Source of the DNA: an uncultured Clostridia bacterium
GTDB lineage: Bacteria > Bacillota > Clostridia > Christensenellales > UBA1242
Direction of reading: 5' to 3'
DNA: 64,000 nt
Assembly: GCA_934778215.1 (NCBI GenBank)
Contig: CAKVOE010000002.1
Span: forward strand, 124,001-188,000
Position numbers and translations under genes: made by a program. Numbering within the stretch: the first letter of the stretch is position 1; the number at the start of each line of letters is the position of its first letter. Shown here in pieces: positions 8,977 through 17,704 of this stretch. The notes beneath the pieces were generated by a model, which saw only the letters and a list, made by a program, of their open reading frames with translations, did no database searches and had not been told where the DNA came from.

Positions 8977-8985
8977 ATTATATCA
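8977..8985 (-). promoter_or_regulatory. extended -10 element of the accessory operon
   Basis: On the minus strand the sequence reads TGATATAAT, an extended -10 box, about 20 bases before the HTH gene's ATG. No convincing -35 box is present at 16-18 bases. Confidence 0.5.
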
Positions 8986-9120
8986 TACCACATGAGACAA
9001 AAACGAACCGACCATAAATTTTTTCAAATTTTTACTCAAGTTCTCATATTATAAGGGTTACCTTGTTTCTTACTCCATTCATTTAACATAAGTCTTTTGT
9101 ATTATTTTTAGTTTTTCTTT

Positions 9121-9432
9121 TCAATATTGTTCTGCCTTTTTGCTTGGAATAGATTGGATAAGCCTTAAAATGCCCTTTGTGTTTAAAACATCGGTTTCTC
9201 TTAACTTGCCATCTTGGGCAGGTAATTTCAACCGGTGACAATTTGTCACCAGTTCACTTCCTTCATCTTTTAGTCTTTGCTTTAACTTATTCCAATATTT
9301 CCTTGCGGTTTGAAACTCCTTGCTATCCGTCAAAATTTCAACGACATCAACAACTGAAAAATACCAATCTTCTTCCCCGGCATTCCACAAAGTTCTTATT
9401 TTATTATCTTCAAAAACTTTAATATTGGACAT
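9121..9432 (-). pseudogene. truncated BRO-N / DinD-like phage-type protein
   Basis: The frame starts at an ATG with AAAGGAG upstream and encodes 103 residues resembling the BRO-N domain of phage antirepressor and DinD-like proteins: KIRTLWNAGEEDWYFSVVDVV, then ARKYWNKLKQRLK, TDVLNTKGILRLIQSIPS and KAEQY at the stop. In full-length relatives the segment equivalent to SIPSPKAEPF leads into a further region with LAKVG. Here a stop falls right after that point, and I see no continuation in any frame in the roughly 120 bases before the next gene. I read it as a decayed fragment, although a minimal BRO-N protein could still be made. It marks the upstream edge of the accessory block. Confidence 0.6.
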
Positions 9433-9480
9433 AAATTTCTCCTTTGTATTAAGTATACCATACAATCTAAAAATTTGCAT

Positions 9481-9712
9481 TTATTTATTTAATAAATCTA
9501 AAAAGGCATTTAAATATGTGATTTTCTTGATGCAAATTTCGTCAATTTGTTTTGGTAGGCAAGCAACACATATAAACTAAATTAAAGTAGACAAAATAAG
9601 AACTAAAGCATTTAGTCTACTTCTTTAAATTTTGCAGTTTCAATAGCAAGTTTTTAACTTAATCATTTTGTCAATTTTAACAACTGTTTAAAAATTGTTA
9701 AAAACTATAACA
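9481..9712. other. non-coding gap with an inverted repeat
   Basis: I see no gene here. AAAGTAGAC at 9584-9592 is mirrored by GTCTACTT at 9615-9622 around a loop of about 22 bases, a weak hairpin of unknown role. Confidence 0.4.
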
Positions 9713-9757
9713 AAAAACGCACTTAGTTTGGTAAAATTACAAACCTGTGTGCGTTTT
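9713..9757 (-). terminator. intrinsic terminator of fhs
   Basis: On the minus strand AAAACGCAC and GTGCGTTTT pair around an inner GTTTG/CAAAC stem and end in a T-run. It lies 17 bases after the fhs stop. Confidence 0.8.
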
Positions 9758-9773
9758 ATTATTTTGCTAATTT

Positions 9774-11411
9774 TTAGAATAATCCAGATATGACGCCATT
9801 GCTATCAATTGTCATATTGTCTGATGCGGGAACCTTTCCTAACCCCGGCATTAACAACATATCTCCACATACGGCAACCAAAAAACCTGCACCCGTCCTA
9901 ATTTCTACATCTCTAATTTCTACATTGAAGTTTTTTGGCGCTCCCAGCAATTTTTTATCTGCTGTTAAACTGCTTTGCGTTTTTGCCATTATTACAGGAA
10001 GGTTGTTGTAGCCATAGTCATTAATGGTTTTTATGGCATTTTTTGCCTTTTCGGTATATGTAACCGTGGCTCCACCATAAACCTTTTTTACAATATCTTC
10101 AATTTTTGTTTCTACGCTATCGGTCAAATTATAGGCAAATTGTAAATTTTGTTTTGGCTCATTACACTTTTGTTTTACCTTAGCATATAACCCCTTAGCG
10201 CCTTGTCCTCCCTTTTCCCAAACTTCTACGACCTCAACATCTTCATCGCCTAACAACTTTTTTACCAATTCTATCTCGGCATCTGTGTCGGTCACAAATT
10301 TGTTTAATGTTATTACAAGTGGCACTTTGTAGACATTTTTTAGCACGCTAATGTGATGTGTCAAATTTTCTATTCCTGCTTTTATTGCATCTAAATTTTC
10401 ATTTGCCAAATTTTCATACAATTCTCCACCGTGAAGTTTTAATGCTCTAACTGTCGCAATTAGCACAACACAATCGGGTGCTAGCCCCGCTGTTCGACAT
10501 TTAAAATCTATAAACTTTTCGGCTCCAAGGTCGGCTCCAAAGCCCGCCTCGGTTATGGTATAATCCGCCAAACTCATTGCAAGTTTTGTTGCCGTAACCG
10601 AATTACAACCATGTGCGATATTTGCAAACGGCCCGCAATGAACAATTGCCGGTGTGCCTATAAGAGTTTGTACCAAGTTTGGTTTTAGAGCGTCTTTTAA
10701 TAAAATTGCCATGGCGTTTTCTGCCTTTAATTGCTTAGCATAAATTGGTTTACCTGATATATCTAGGGCAACCATAATATTACCAAGCCTAGTTTTTAGG
10801 TCGTCTATACCCTCTGCCATACACATAACAGCCATAATCTCGCTAGCCGCCGTAATAATAAATCTTTCGTGGCGGTCATAACCCGTTATACAATCTACCT
10901 CTCTTAAAGCTCGCTCATTTACGTCCATACATCTTCTAAACAATATTTGTTTTGAGTCTATGTTTAGTTTGTTTCCTTGAAAAATATGGTTATCTATTAG
11001 GCTACAAAGCAAATTGTTTGCACTTGTTATTGCATGAAAATCTCCCGTAAAATGCAAATTTATATCTTCCATAGGAATAACTTGGCTTTGTCCTCCACCC
11101 GTTGCACCACCTTTGGTACCAAAAACTGGACCCAAAGAAGGCTCTCTTAATGCAAGACATACACTTTCACCAGCATTTTTAAAGGCATCAGCCAAACCAA
11201 TACTCACCGTTGTTTTGCCATTGCCTGATTTTGTTGGGTTAATTGCGGTAACCAAAATCAACTTACCCGAAGGCTTTGCATTTGTAATATTAATTTTTGC
11301 TTTATAATTACCATACAACTCTAATTGTTCATCAGTTATCCCTAGCCCCTTTGCAACTTCGGTAATTTTTTTTGGAGTAACCGCCCTTGCAATTTCTATA
11401 TCACTCAACAT
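9774..11411 (-). CDS. fhs: formate--tetrahydrofolate ligase
   Basis: The enzyme makes 10-formyl-tetrahydrofolate from formate, tetrahydrofolate and ATP, feeding one-carbon metabolism. The 545-residue protein aligns end to end with the family: the ATP loop near residues 60-72 reads NPTKSGNGKTT, followed by ALREPSLGPVFGTKGGATGGG, NLHFTGDFHAI, and the C-terminal TGAGFLVAVCGDMLLMPGLG. The P-loop differs slightly from the usual TP-GEGKTT form but keeps GKTT. The start has AAGGAGG 8 bases upstream. It lies 37 bases downstream of a DUF4097 lipoprotein gene and may share its transcript. Confidence 0.97.
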   Translation of the reverse strand: MLSDIEIARAVTPKKITEVAKGLGITDEQLELYGNYKAKINITNAKPSGKLILVTAINPTKSGNGKTTVSIGLADAFKNAGESVCLALREPSLGPVFGTKGGATGGGQSQVIPMEDINLHFTGDFHAITSANNLLCSLIDNHIFQGNKLNIDSKQILFRRCMDVNERALREVDCITGYDRHERFIITAASEIMAVMCMAEGIDDLKTRLGNIMVALDISGKPIYAKQLKAENAMAILLKDALKPNLVQTLIGTPAIVHCGPFANIAHGCNSVTATKLAMSLADYTITEAGFGADLGAEKFIDFKCRTAGLAPDCVVLIATVRALKLHGGELYENLANENLDAIKAGIENLTHHISVLKNVYKVPLVITLNKFVTDTDAEIELVKKLLGDEDVEVVEVWEKGGQGAKGLYAKVKQKCNEPKQNLQFAYNLTDSVETKIEDIVKKVYGGATVTYTEKAKNAIKTINDYGYNNLPVIMAKTQSSLTADKKLLGAPKNFNVEIRDVEIRTGAGFLVAVCGDMLLMPGLGKVPASDNMTIDSNGVISGLF

Positions 11412-11448
11412 ATCAAATTCCTCCTTGTTGTTGATTTTTTATTTTTTG

Positions 11449-12366
11449 TTAGGCGTTGTCGTTCTTTTTAATTGCAAATCCGCCACTGACCGTTTCTATA
11501 GTTATGCTAGATGAAACTCCCGTTCCGTAAACCTTTTTGTTATCAACTGTTTTTTCTGCAAACTCAGAAGAATATTTACCCGAAAGGGTTTTAAAATTTA
11601 CTTCATACCCCACAATTGACTGTGGCAAAAGCAATTCTACAGCACCGCTTGACGACTTTACCGACACACTAGAAACCGCACTATTGCACCTAATTTTTGA
11701 AGCACCAGAAACCGTCTTAACAACCATTGTTGAGCCGATAATATCTTGTGTGTAAATTCCGCCAGAGGTTGTTTCAATGTTTACCGCACTAATTTGACAA
11801 GTTTTTACAATTACATTTCCGCTAACCGATTTAGCAAATAGTTTTGTCGCATTAAACCCGCCCAGCGTTATAAGCCCGCTCGCTGATTGCAAATTAATTT
11901 CTGTAAGAGGCGAACAAACAGCGTTTTTAAAATTTCCGTTTACCTTTATTGACGCCGTTGAAGATTTGGCAACAATTTTTGTTAGACCTTCAACGCTTGC
12001 CGGAATTTTGACAACAAGCGTTTTTTCAAGTCCCACATCTACTTTGGTTGTAGAACTATTTCTATACTTAACGCTAAGCGTTCCATTTGATAGTTTATAT
12101 CTTAATTTTTGGTCATCTTTTAAAGTTTTTTTGTAACTTTCTGATATTGAGACCTTTTCTATATCACTGCTAACTTCTAATTCTACCGAACCCGCCAGCC
12201 AGTCTATATCTATTGTCGAAATTTTTAAATCGTCTATTGTTCCATCGCCCACGCAATAGGTTTCCGCATTCATATAAATATAACTAGACTTAGTGCACCC
12301 ACCAAGTGCAATTGCAGACGATAAAATTATAATTAAACAAATTACTGCATTGATTATTTTTTTCAT
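11449..12366 (-). CDS. DUF4097-type beta-repeat lipoprotein
   Basis: The 305-residue protein has a lipoprotein signal (Lys-rich start, hydrophobic core, lipobox ALGGC with Cys at about residue 24), so it is likely tethered to the outer face of the membrane. The mature part is made of repeating short strands with SGSV/SASG/TVSG-type turns, such as STIDIDWLAGSVELEV, TTSGGIYTQ, KTVSGASKI and KSSSGAVEL, typical of the DUF4097 beta-solenoid family. Function is not established; related proteins are often encoded beside regulators or membrane proteins of envelope stress. It follows the Gln/Pro-rich membrane protein after 12 bases. Confidence 0.75.
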   Translation of the reverse strand: MKKIINAVICLIIILSSAIALGGCTKSSYIYMNAETYCVGDGTIDDLKISTIDIDWLAGSVELEVSSDIEKVSISESYKKTLKDDQKLRYKLSNGTLSVKYRNSSTTKVDVGLEKTLVVKIPASVEGLTKIVAKSSTASIKVNGNFKNAVCSPLTEINLQSASGLITLGGFNATKLFAKSVSGNVIVKTCQISAVNIETTSGGIYTQDIIGSTMVVKTVSGASKIRCNSAVSSVSVKSSSGAVELLLPQSIVGYEVNFKTLSGKYSSEFAEKTVDNKKVYGTGVSSSITIETVSGGFAIKKNDNA

Positions 12367-12378
12367 GTCATTTTCCCC

Positions 12379-13305
12379 CTAAATTTTGCCTGGGAATCCC
12401 CTTTTTATTCCCGTTTGTGCGGTTGGCGAACCAACAGTTACTGCCGGCTGTACTACATTTTGTTGAGGTGTGATTTTTTCTGGTTGCGCAACAGCATTTG
12501 GTTGAAGCATAGTATTATTTTGTTGTGGTGCAACTACATTTTGTTGTGGCGAAGCATTGCTTTGTGGTTGCACTACACCTTGAAAATGTGTGATATTATT
12601 TTGTGGTTGCATTACACCTTGAAGAGGTGTGGTATTATTTTGCGGTGGTGCAATATTACTTTGTGCTTGCTGAGGTGGTACAGTTGTTGCAACTTGCGGT
12701 TGCGTTAACAACGCTCCTTGCTGACCCGCTTGTGGCTGTTGCACATTTTCTTGCAAAGGCTTGGTCTGCTGTTCTACCGAAGGTTTCGTATGCACATTGT
12801 TTGGCTGTTGCTGAGTTTCCCCACTCGTCGCAGACTGCTGCCCGCTTGGTTGAAACTTTGTAGGCTGAATATTTGTTACATTTTGAGTTTTTTGAACAGG
12901 TTGTTGTACATTTTGTTGCACTGCAACATTATTTTGCGGTTTTAGGTTAGATTCTTGCAAGTTTGGGGCTTGGTTAACAACTTTGGTTTGAGATAATGTA
13001 TTTTCGGTTTTGTTAGCCTGCATTACTTCCAGCCGTTGCTGTTCTTCTTTTTGTCTTTTTTCTCGTTCTTCTTTTTCGTCTAGTGCTTCTTGCACAATCC
13101 TGTCATATTGTCTTTTTTTAACTATTATCCAGATAATACACACCGTGCTAACAATTACCAACATCAAAATAGCAATAATAGCCGCAAGCGTACTGTCTAA
13201 ATTGACTTTTCCGCCAACGCTTTCAGAATCACCAACAATAACATAATCGTTTTCGGTGCTCTTTACAACATCTAATAGCAAATTTGATAAAAATTTACGA
13301 AACAT
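12379..13305 (-). CDS. single-span membrane protein with Gln/Pro/Asn-rich low-complexity tail
   Basis: The 308-residue product starts at the ATG at 13305 behind an AAGGGG ribosome binding site. A membrane segment (about 40-64) is followed by a charged coiled-coil-like stretch (about 68-95, rich in Glu, Lys and Arg), then about 200 residues of Gln, Pro, Asn, Val and Ala with imperfect repeats of the kind QPQNN/VVQPQ. Such tails are usually disordered linkers. The last residues are basic. No known domain was recognised. It heads a unit with the DUF4097 lipoprotein and possibly fhs. The repetitive tail creates several spurious open frames on the other strand. Confidence 0.6.
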   Translation of the reverse strand: MFRKFLSNLLLDVVKSTENDYVIVGDSESVGGKVNLDSTLAAIIAILMLVIVSTVCIIWIIVKKRQYDRIVQEALDEKEEREKRQKEEQQRLEVMQANKTENTLSQTKVVNQAPNLQESNLKPQNNVAVQQNVQQPVQKTQNVTNIQPTKFQPSGQQSATSGETQQQPNNVHTKPSVEQQTKPLQENVQQPQAGQQGALLTQPQVATTVPPQQAQSNIAPPQNNTTPLQGVMQPQNNITHFQGVVQPQSNASPQQNVVAPQQNNTMLQPNAVAQPEKITPQQNVVQPAVTVGSPTAQTGIKRGFPGKI

Positions 13306-13345
13306 TTGCTTCCCCTTATAATAACTTTTCAATATACTAATAAAA

Positions 13346-13375
13346 ATTATATCATAATATTTAGCAAAAAATCAA
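13346..13375 (-). promoter_or_regulatory. promoter of the Gln/Pro-rich protein unit
   Basis: On the minus strand TTGATT (13370-13375), an 18-base spacer and TATAAT (13346-13351), with TG one base before the -10 box. Confidence 0.6.
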
Positions 13376-13449
13376 TTAGATTATTGCCGACTGCAAACAT
13401 TTTAAAAGTTTTGAAAGTACTATTAAATCAATAATTTTTAACTAAACAG

Positions 13450-13479
13450 TTGACAAAAATAACCAACCAAAGATATAAT
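13450..13479 (+). promoter_or_regulatory. promoter of the AbrB-ABC operon
   Basis: Perfect TTGACA at 13450-13455, an 18-base spacer and TATAAT at 13474-13479. AGGAGG of the first gene follows at 13502-13507. Confidence 0.75.
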
Positions 13480-13511
13480 TTGTAAGAAAAGTAGGAAAAG
13501 TAGGAGGTTTT

Positions 13512-13718
13512 ATGGAAAAAGATAAATATATCTGGACAACCAAAATGACTTCTAAAGGACAAATTGTAATCCCCAAAGAAGCCCGTGATGTTTTTAACTT
13601 GCAAGCCGGCGACTCTTTAATTTTGTTTGGCGACAAGTCACGTGGTATTGCCATAGCAAAGTACGATGACTATTTAGAGTTTGCAAAAGCCATTTTTGAA
13701 GCAAAAAATAATCAATAA
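13512..13718 (+). CDS. AbrB/SpoVT/MazE-type DNA-binding protein
   Basis: The 68-residue protein shows the swapped-hairpin AbrB fold: WTTKMTSKGQIVIPKEARDVFNLQAGDSLILFGD, matching the family pattern of KG-IVIPK-R followed by a G-D turn. Such proteins dimerise and bind DNA in promoter regions. It opens an operon with an ABC-2 type exporter, so it probably autoregulates the transporter (inference); many similar exporters in Firmicutes are paired with GntR-type regulators instead. The ribosome binding site AGGAGG is ideal. No toxin gene follows, which argues against an antitoxin role. Confidence 0.85.
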   Translation: MEKDKYIWTTKMTSKGQIVIPKEARDVFNLQAGDSLILFGDKSRGIAIAKYDDYLEFAKAIFEAKNNQ

Positions 13719-13731
13719 GGAGAAAATTATT

Positions 13732-14439
13732 ATGTTAAAACTAATCAATTTCACAAAAGTATATCCAAACGGCAAAATAGGAGCAAAAGACATAACCCTT
13801 ACCGTTGAAAGTGGCGACATTTTCGCCTTTATTGGACACAATGGCGCAGGCAAAACCACCACAATAAAATCTATTGTAGGCATTAATGATTTTACTAGCG
13901 GAGAAATTATTATTGATGGCGTTTCTATGAAAAATGACCCAATAAAATGCAAAAAAATGCTAGCCTATATTCCCGATAACCCCGACATTTACAATGCTTT
14001 AACGGGCATTCAGTACATAAATTTAATTGCAGATATTTTTAATGTAGATAAAAACACCCGCAAATTACTTACCAACAAATATGCAAACTTGCTGGAATTA
14101 AACGGCGTTTTAAACGACCCTATTTCTACCTACTCGCACGGTATGCGACAAAAACTGGTGCTAATTTCTGCCTTTGTGCATAGTCCTAAACTACTTGTTT
14201 TAGACGAGCCTTTTGTTGGGCTAGACCCAAAAGCAAGTTTTTCTTTAAAAGAAATATTTAAAGACTTTACCAAAAATGGCGGTGCAATATTCTTTTCTAC
14301 ACACGTGTTAGAAGTCGCCGAAAAAATTTGCAACAAAGTTGCTATTATTAAAGATGGTTCCCTAATCGCAAACGGAACAATGGACGAAATCAAAAAAGAC
14401 CAAACTCTAGAAGAAGTCTTTTTGAAGGGGGCAAACTAA
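13732..14439 (+). CDS. ABC transporter ATP-binding protein
   Basis: The 235-residue ATPase has Walker A GHNGAGKTTT (about residues 36-45), a Q-loop region, the signature segment TYSHGMRQK, Walker B KLLVLDEPFVGLDP and the switch His in FFSTHVLE. I start it at the ATG at 13732 with AAGGAG upstream rather than at the longer frame from 13681, which overlaps the regulator gene. It resembles the nucleotide-binding subunits of ABC-2 type exporters, single-domain proteins that pair with a separate permease. The permease gene follows with no gap. Substrate unknown. Confidence 0.92.
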   Translation: MLKLINFTKVYPNGKIGAKDITLTVESGDIFAFIGHNGAGKTTTIKSIVGINDFTSGEIIIDGVSMKNDPIKCKKMLAYIPDNPDIYNALTGIQYINLIADIFNVDKNTRKLLTNKYANLLELNGVLNDPISTYSHGMRQKLVLISAFVHSPKLLVLDEPFVGLDPKASFSLKEIFKDFTKNGGAIFFSTHVLEVAEKICNKVAIIKDGSLIANGTMDEIKKDQTLEEVFLKGAN

Positions 14440-16008
14440 ATGCGTGAACTTGGCATTTTAATTAAAAATGAGTACAATATTTTGCTGGGCTCCATTCAAG
14501 GCAAAAAGCACAGAAAGTCCACAGTTTACGCTAGCACAATGTTGCTTTTGGGCGTAATTGCACTTGTAGCAATTTATACCTATCAAGCAAAAACAATGTA
14601 TGATGGGCTAGGAAAACAACTAGGGCTATTTGACCTATGTTTGTTTCACGGCATTTTAACCACCGTTTGCGTTACAATATTAATTGGCGTAATGCGAATT
14701 TCTGCAAAAAGCAAAACCAACGATGCCGACCTTTTATTATCTTTGCCTATTAAAAGGGGTTATATAGTTATTGCAAAAACCATTAACAAATATATTTTTG
14801 ATTTCTTTTTTGAAACACTGCTATTTGCTCCCTACTATATTTTATATTTAGTTTTTACACCATTTAATTTATCTCGTTTAGTTATTTGCGTCTTAATTAA
14901 TCTAACCCTACCCCTAATAAGTATTGCAATCAGTTATATTTTAAACTTTTTTGTAGATAAAATTTGCACAAAACTAAAAAGCGGAAACTTTATTAAATCA
15001 ATTTTTACATCTATTATCTTTATATTAATTCTTGCTCTGCTTTTGCTAAAAACTAGTTTTTATGGCACGGTTAATGAAACGAATATGGAAAACTACTTTA
15101 CCGACAGAGCAATTTCTAACTCACTTTTGCAAATAATTTTAAATAAAAACCTAACCTACCTGATTATATATTTGGTTCTTGCCATAGGATTATTTTTGAT
15201 AGGCGAAACACTTTTTGCACACAACTACGGAAAGACCAGCGCAAGTTACCACTCAAAATCAACCAAATTTAAATTTAATTCACCAAAATCTATGTTTATT
15301 AACCTATACAAAAAAGAACTATTTGCCTATTTATCTACCCCAGCATACATAACAAACACAATAATCGGACCTGCTATTTTAATGGTGTTTTCAATTTTGA
15401 TTGCCATTCTTGGAACCAGCGGTGTAGAATCACTACTCGCCATTAATATCACAAATAAAGGCATGTCTTGTGCAATATTTACCTTAATTTTTTGTATGAT
15501 GTCTGCAACAACGGTAATATCAAGTTGCTCAATTTCGCTAGAAAGTCATAATCTTTGGATAATAAAGTCTTCCCCAATAGACGAACGACTCCTTCTTAAC
15601 GCAAAGGCGTTGTTGCACATTAGCATAATGTTACCCGCCGTTGTACTTTCGGCAATCATTTGCTCAATCGCTCTAAACTTTTTATTTTTGCAATCTTTGG
15701 TTTTGATAACACTACCAAGTCTACTAACCATTATAATAGCCTATGGTGGATTGCTTATAAATTTGTGGATACCGAACCTAGACTGGGAAGATGAAACAAA
15801 GGTAGTAAAGCAAAGCATCTCAGTTTTAATTGCAATGGTTTTTTCGCAAATTATTGCCTTGCTCCCACTCGCAATTACTCTAATTTTTAATCAAATTTCC
15901 CTAATAGTTTTATGCACTTTTACCTACATAATATATGGCGCAATTCTATTATTGGTACTGCTTTTACTATTTACAAAGGGAGCAAAACTACTTCGAAAAC
16001 TTGCATAA
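14440..16008 (+). CDS. ABC-2 type transporter permease
   Basis: The 522-residue integral membrane protein has about 12 hydrophobic segments, beginning near residues 26-46, and a central soluble-looking stretch around 260-300. It starts at the ATG immediately after the ATPase stop, which suggests tight coupling. The combination of one small ATPase with one large permease is typical of exporters of peptides, antibiotics or lipids in Firmicutes. Nothing in the sequence reveals the substrate. The final residues are basic. The AbrB-like regulator two genes upstream is the probable control point. Confidence 0.85.
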   Translation: MRELGILIKNEYNILLGSIQGKKHRKSTVYASTMLLLGVIALVAIYTYQAKTMYDGLGKQLGLFDLCLFHGILTTVCVTILIGVMRISAKSKTNDADLLLSLPIKRGYIVIAKTINKYIFDFFFETLLFAPYYILYLVFTPFNLSRLVICVLINLTLPLISIAISYILNFFVDKICTKLKSGNFIKSIFTSIIFILILALLLLKTSFYGTVNETNMENYFTDRAISNSLLQIILNKNLTYLIIYLVLAIGLFLIGETLFAHNYGKTSASYHSKSTKFKFNSPKSMFINLYKKELFAYLSTPAYITNTIIGPAILMVFSILIAILGTSGVESLLAINITNKGMSCAIFTLIFCMMSATTVISSCSISLESHNLWIIKSSPIDERLLLNAKALLHISIMLPAVVLSAIICSIALNFLFLQSLVLITLPSLLTIIIAYGGLLINLWIPNLDWEDETKVVKQSISVLIAMVFSQIIALLPLAITLIFNQISLIVLCTFTYIIYGAILLLVLLLLFTKGAKLLRKLA

Positions 16009-16117
16009 ACCCACACCTAAATGTGGCTTTTGTGGCTGTTTTTTAATAATTACACATGGGTCATGGCGACCACACTTTGTGCCGTATAGCAATTAGTCGA
16101 GCAGACGCAAACTTCCT

Positions 16118-16145
16118 AAAATGGGGCAAATTTTCGCCCCATTTT
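16118..16145. terminator. strong hairpin after the ABC operon
   Basis: Perfect 10-base arms AAAATGGGGC (16118-16127) and GCCCCATTTT (16136-16145) around an 8-base loop, followed by a T-rich stretch on the plus strand. A weaker hairpin, CCACA/TGTGG, lies directly after the permease stop at about 16012-16028. Confidence 0.6.
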
Positions 16146-16236
16146 CAATTCCGTTTTTTTTGTCAAAGCGGTTTTTGAAAATTTTAGTTAAAAAATTGAT
16201 AGCGTTTTTTAAATTTAAAAAAGTTAGTTTTTTGCT

Positions 16237-16264
16237 TTGAAAAATTGTATATATGCTCTATAAT
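16237..16264 (+). promoter_or_regulatory. promoter overlapping the 5' end of the GNAT-like gene
   Basis: TTGAAA at 16237-16242, a 16-base spacer and perfect TATAAT at 16259-16264. The start codon at 16275 is only 10 bases beyond the -10 box, so the leader is at most a few bases long. Confidence 0.65.
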
Positions 16265-16274
16265 AGAGAGTGCT

Positions 16275-16910
16275 ATGGAAAACAAATTTAAAATTACAAA
16301 ATTAAAACAACAAGACTATTTAAAGTTTTATGAATCACTAAAATTGTCCCGTGAACAAAATAAGCACGGGCTGTTTGTTTTGCTAAGAAATCCCACAGAT
16401 TATAAATATACAAAAAACTTTTTGATGCAACACAATATTGGTGGCTTTGCAATTACTCCAGACGGCGAGTTTGTATCTGTTCACAAAAACAATGCACTTG
16501 CAAAAATGTACAACGCAAAACATATTTTACCCCAACTAGTAGAATGTGCTATAAAAAACGGGGCAACCAAAGGCGATTGTTATGGAGAATTTTTGGCAAG
16601 TTATTATATGCAATGTGGCTTTGTGGTTGTTGCAAAAGTTCCTTTTGTTAATGTTTACGACAACCCAAAAGATTGGAACTATAACACCTTTGGTAAACCC
16701 TATGTATACATTCTTGCAAAAGCAGTTTTTGATAACGCCGAATATAAAAGACTAATTAACAACAATGCATTTGCCAACTTTTGCACTATTGAGCCATTTA
16801 TAAAAGAAATCAAAAACTATGACCACGCACTAGAATATAGGGATAACTTGCTAGAAAAATTTAAAAATATGTCCTACAACCAAATTATTGAATATATTAA
16901 AAAGAACTAG
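16275..16910 (+). CDS. GNAT-like acetyltransferase-fold protein, unassigned
   Basis: The 211-residue product is taken from the ATG at 16275; the frame extends to 16245, but that start would lie upstream of the -10 box. The layout resembles a GNAT fold: an N-terminal region, a GGFAITPDGEFVSVHKN strand pair, a helix with LPQLVECAIKNGATKGDC, then YMQCGFVVVAKVPFVN and a final strand with KPYVYILAK. The usual Gly-rich acetyl-CoA loop is not clear, so activity is uncertain. It is monocistronic, with its own promoter and a shared terminator downstream. No clear function can be given. Confidence 0.5.
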   Translation: MENKFKITKLKQQDYLKFYESLKLSREQNKHGLFVLLRNPTDYKYTKNFLMQHNIGGFAITPDGEFVSVHKNNALAKMYNAKHILPQLVECAIKNGATKGDCYGEFLASYYMQCGFVVVAKVPFVNVYDNPKDWNYNTFGKPYVYILAKAVFDNAEYKRLINNNAFANFCTIEPFIKEIKNYDHALEYRDNLLEKFKNMSYNQIIEYIKKN

Positions 16911-16964
16911 CATAGTTAACTTTTTTAATCCTAGATTTCGCAAAATTTCATTTTGTTTCAAACA

Positions 16965-16995
16965 AAAAATGAGAGTAAATATTGCTCTCATTTTT
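16965..16995. terminator. bidirectional terminator
   Basis: AAAAATGAGAG and CTCTCATTTTT form a perfect 11-base stem around a 9-base loop. It lies between the convergent GNAT-like and lipoprotein genes and has T-runs on both strands. Confidence 0.9.
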
Positions 16996-17024
16996 CTAAA
17001 CGCTTGAAATATTTTTTAGTGAAT

Positions 17025-17660
17025 TTATTTCATTTTGTAATAATATGAATATACCCCGCTAGTTGAAGTATCCGCCTTTTCTATAAAAAGTTTAAATAGA
17101 TATTGATTTGTAGAAGCGTTAAACTCGTAGCGAATTTCAAGAGTATAAACGGAGTTCCTAACAAAATATCCTCCCTCATCTGTATTGTGGTTTGTAACAT
17201 AGTAAAATCTGTAAAGTTTGCTTGGATTATCATCAAAATAATCAGTTACATTATTACCTTGTTCTAAAACATACCATGTTTCATTTTCACTATACATTAC
17301 ACCATGATTAGAGATGTGTCCAAAATAGCCATTATAGTTTGTTTTGAAATAGTTTAAATAAATTTCCGCATTTTGTTTTAAAACATCAACATTGTCGCAA
17401 GGTTGCGAAAATGAATACCCGCCATTAAACCAAGAATCACTGGAAGATATTGTTCCGTTAAGCCCAACTGGTGCTGTTAAGTTGGTCAATCCGACTGCGG
17501 ACAACTCAGTTTCGGTAAACCATTTAGAACTGTCGTGCAAATTAGAGTTTCCCCCCGAACCCTTATCTCCATCATCGCCACAAGCGGTTAAGAAAAATGT
17601 TGCCGGAATAACTAGCAACACTGCCATTATTAAATTTAAAATTTTGTGTTTTGCTTTCAT
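17025..17660 (-). CDS. lipoprotein of unknown function
   Basis: The 211-residue protein has a lipoprotein signal: KAKHKILN, a hydrophobic core and the lipobox FLTAC with Cys at about residue 27, followed by a Gly/Ser/Asp linker. It should be anchored to the outer face of the membrane. The mature domain (about 45-211) is rich in Tyr, Asn and Phe with alternating strands (YFVRNSVYTLEIRYEF, QYLFKLFIEK), suggesting a beta-sheet fold. I do not recognise a family. The start has GGAG upstream. It is followed by the shared terminator at 16965-16995. Confidence 0.65.
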   Translation of the reverse strand: MKAKHKILNLIMAVLLVIPATFFLTACGDDGDKGSGGNSNLHDSSKWFTETELSAVGLTNLTAPVGLNGTISSSDSWFNGGYSFSQPCDNVDVLKQNAEIYLNYFKTNYNGYFGHISNHGVMYSENETWYVLEQGNNVTDYFDDNPSKLYRFYYVTNHNTDEGGYFVRNSVYTLEIRYEFNASTNQYLFKLFIEKADTSTSGVYSYYYKMK

Positions 17661-17704
17661 ATCTTCTCCTTTAATAAAACCTAATTCATGAATTTATGTT
17701 TCCA

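Noticed and set aside
12415..12945. Several plus-strand frames rich in Leu, Trp and Cys
   Set aside because: They are antisense shadows of the Gln/Pro-rich low-complexity tail of the minus-strand gene and lack ribosome binding sites.
13512..13718. MazE-type antitoxin
   Set aside because: The fold is compatible, but the next genes are an ABC ATPase and permease, with no toxin-like frame.
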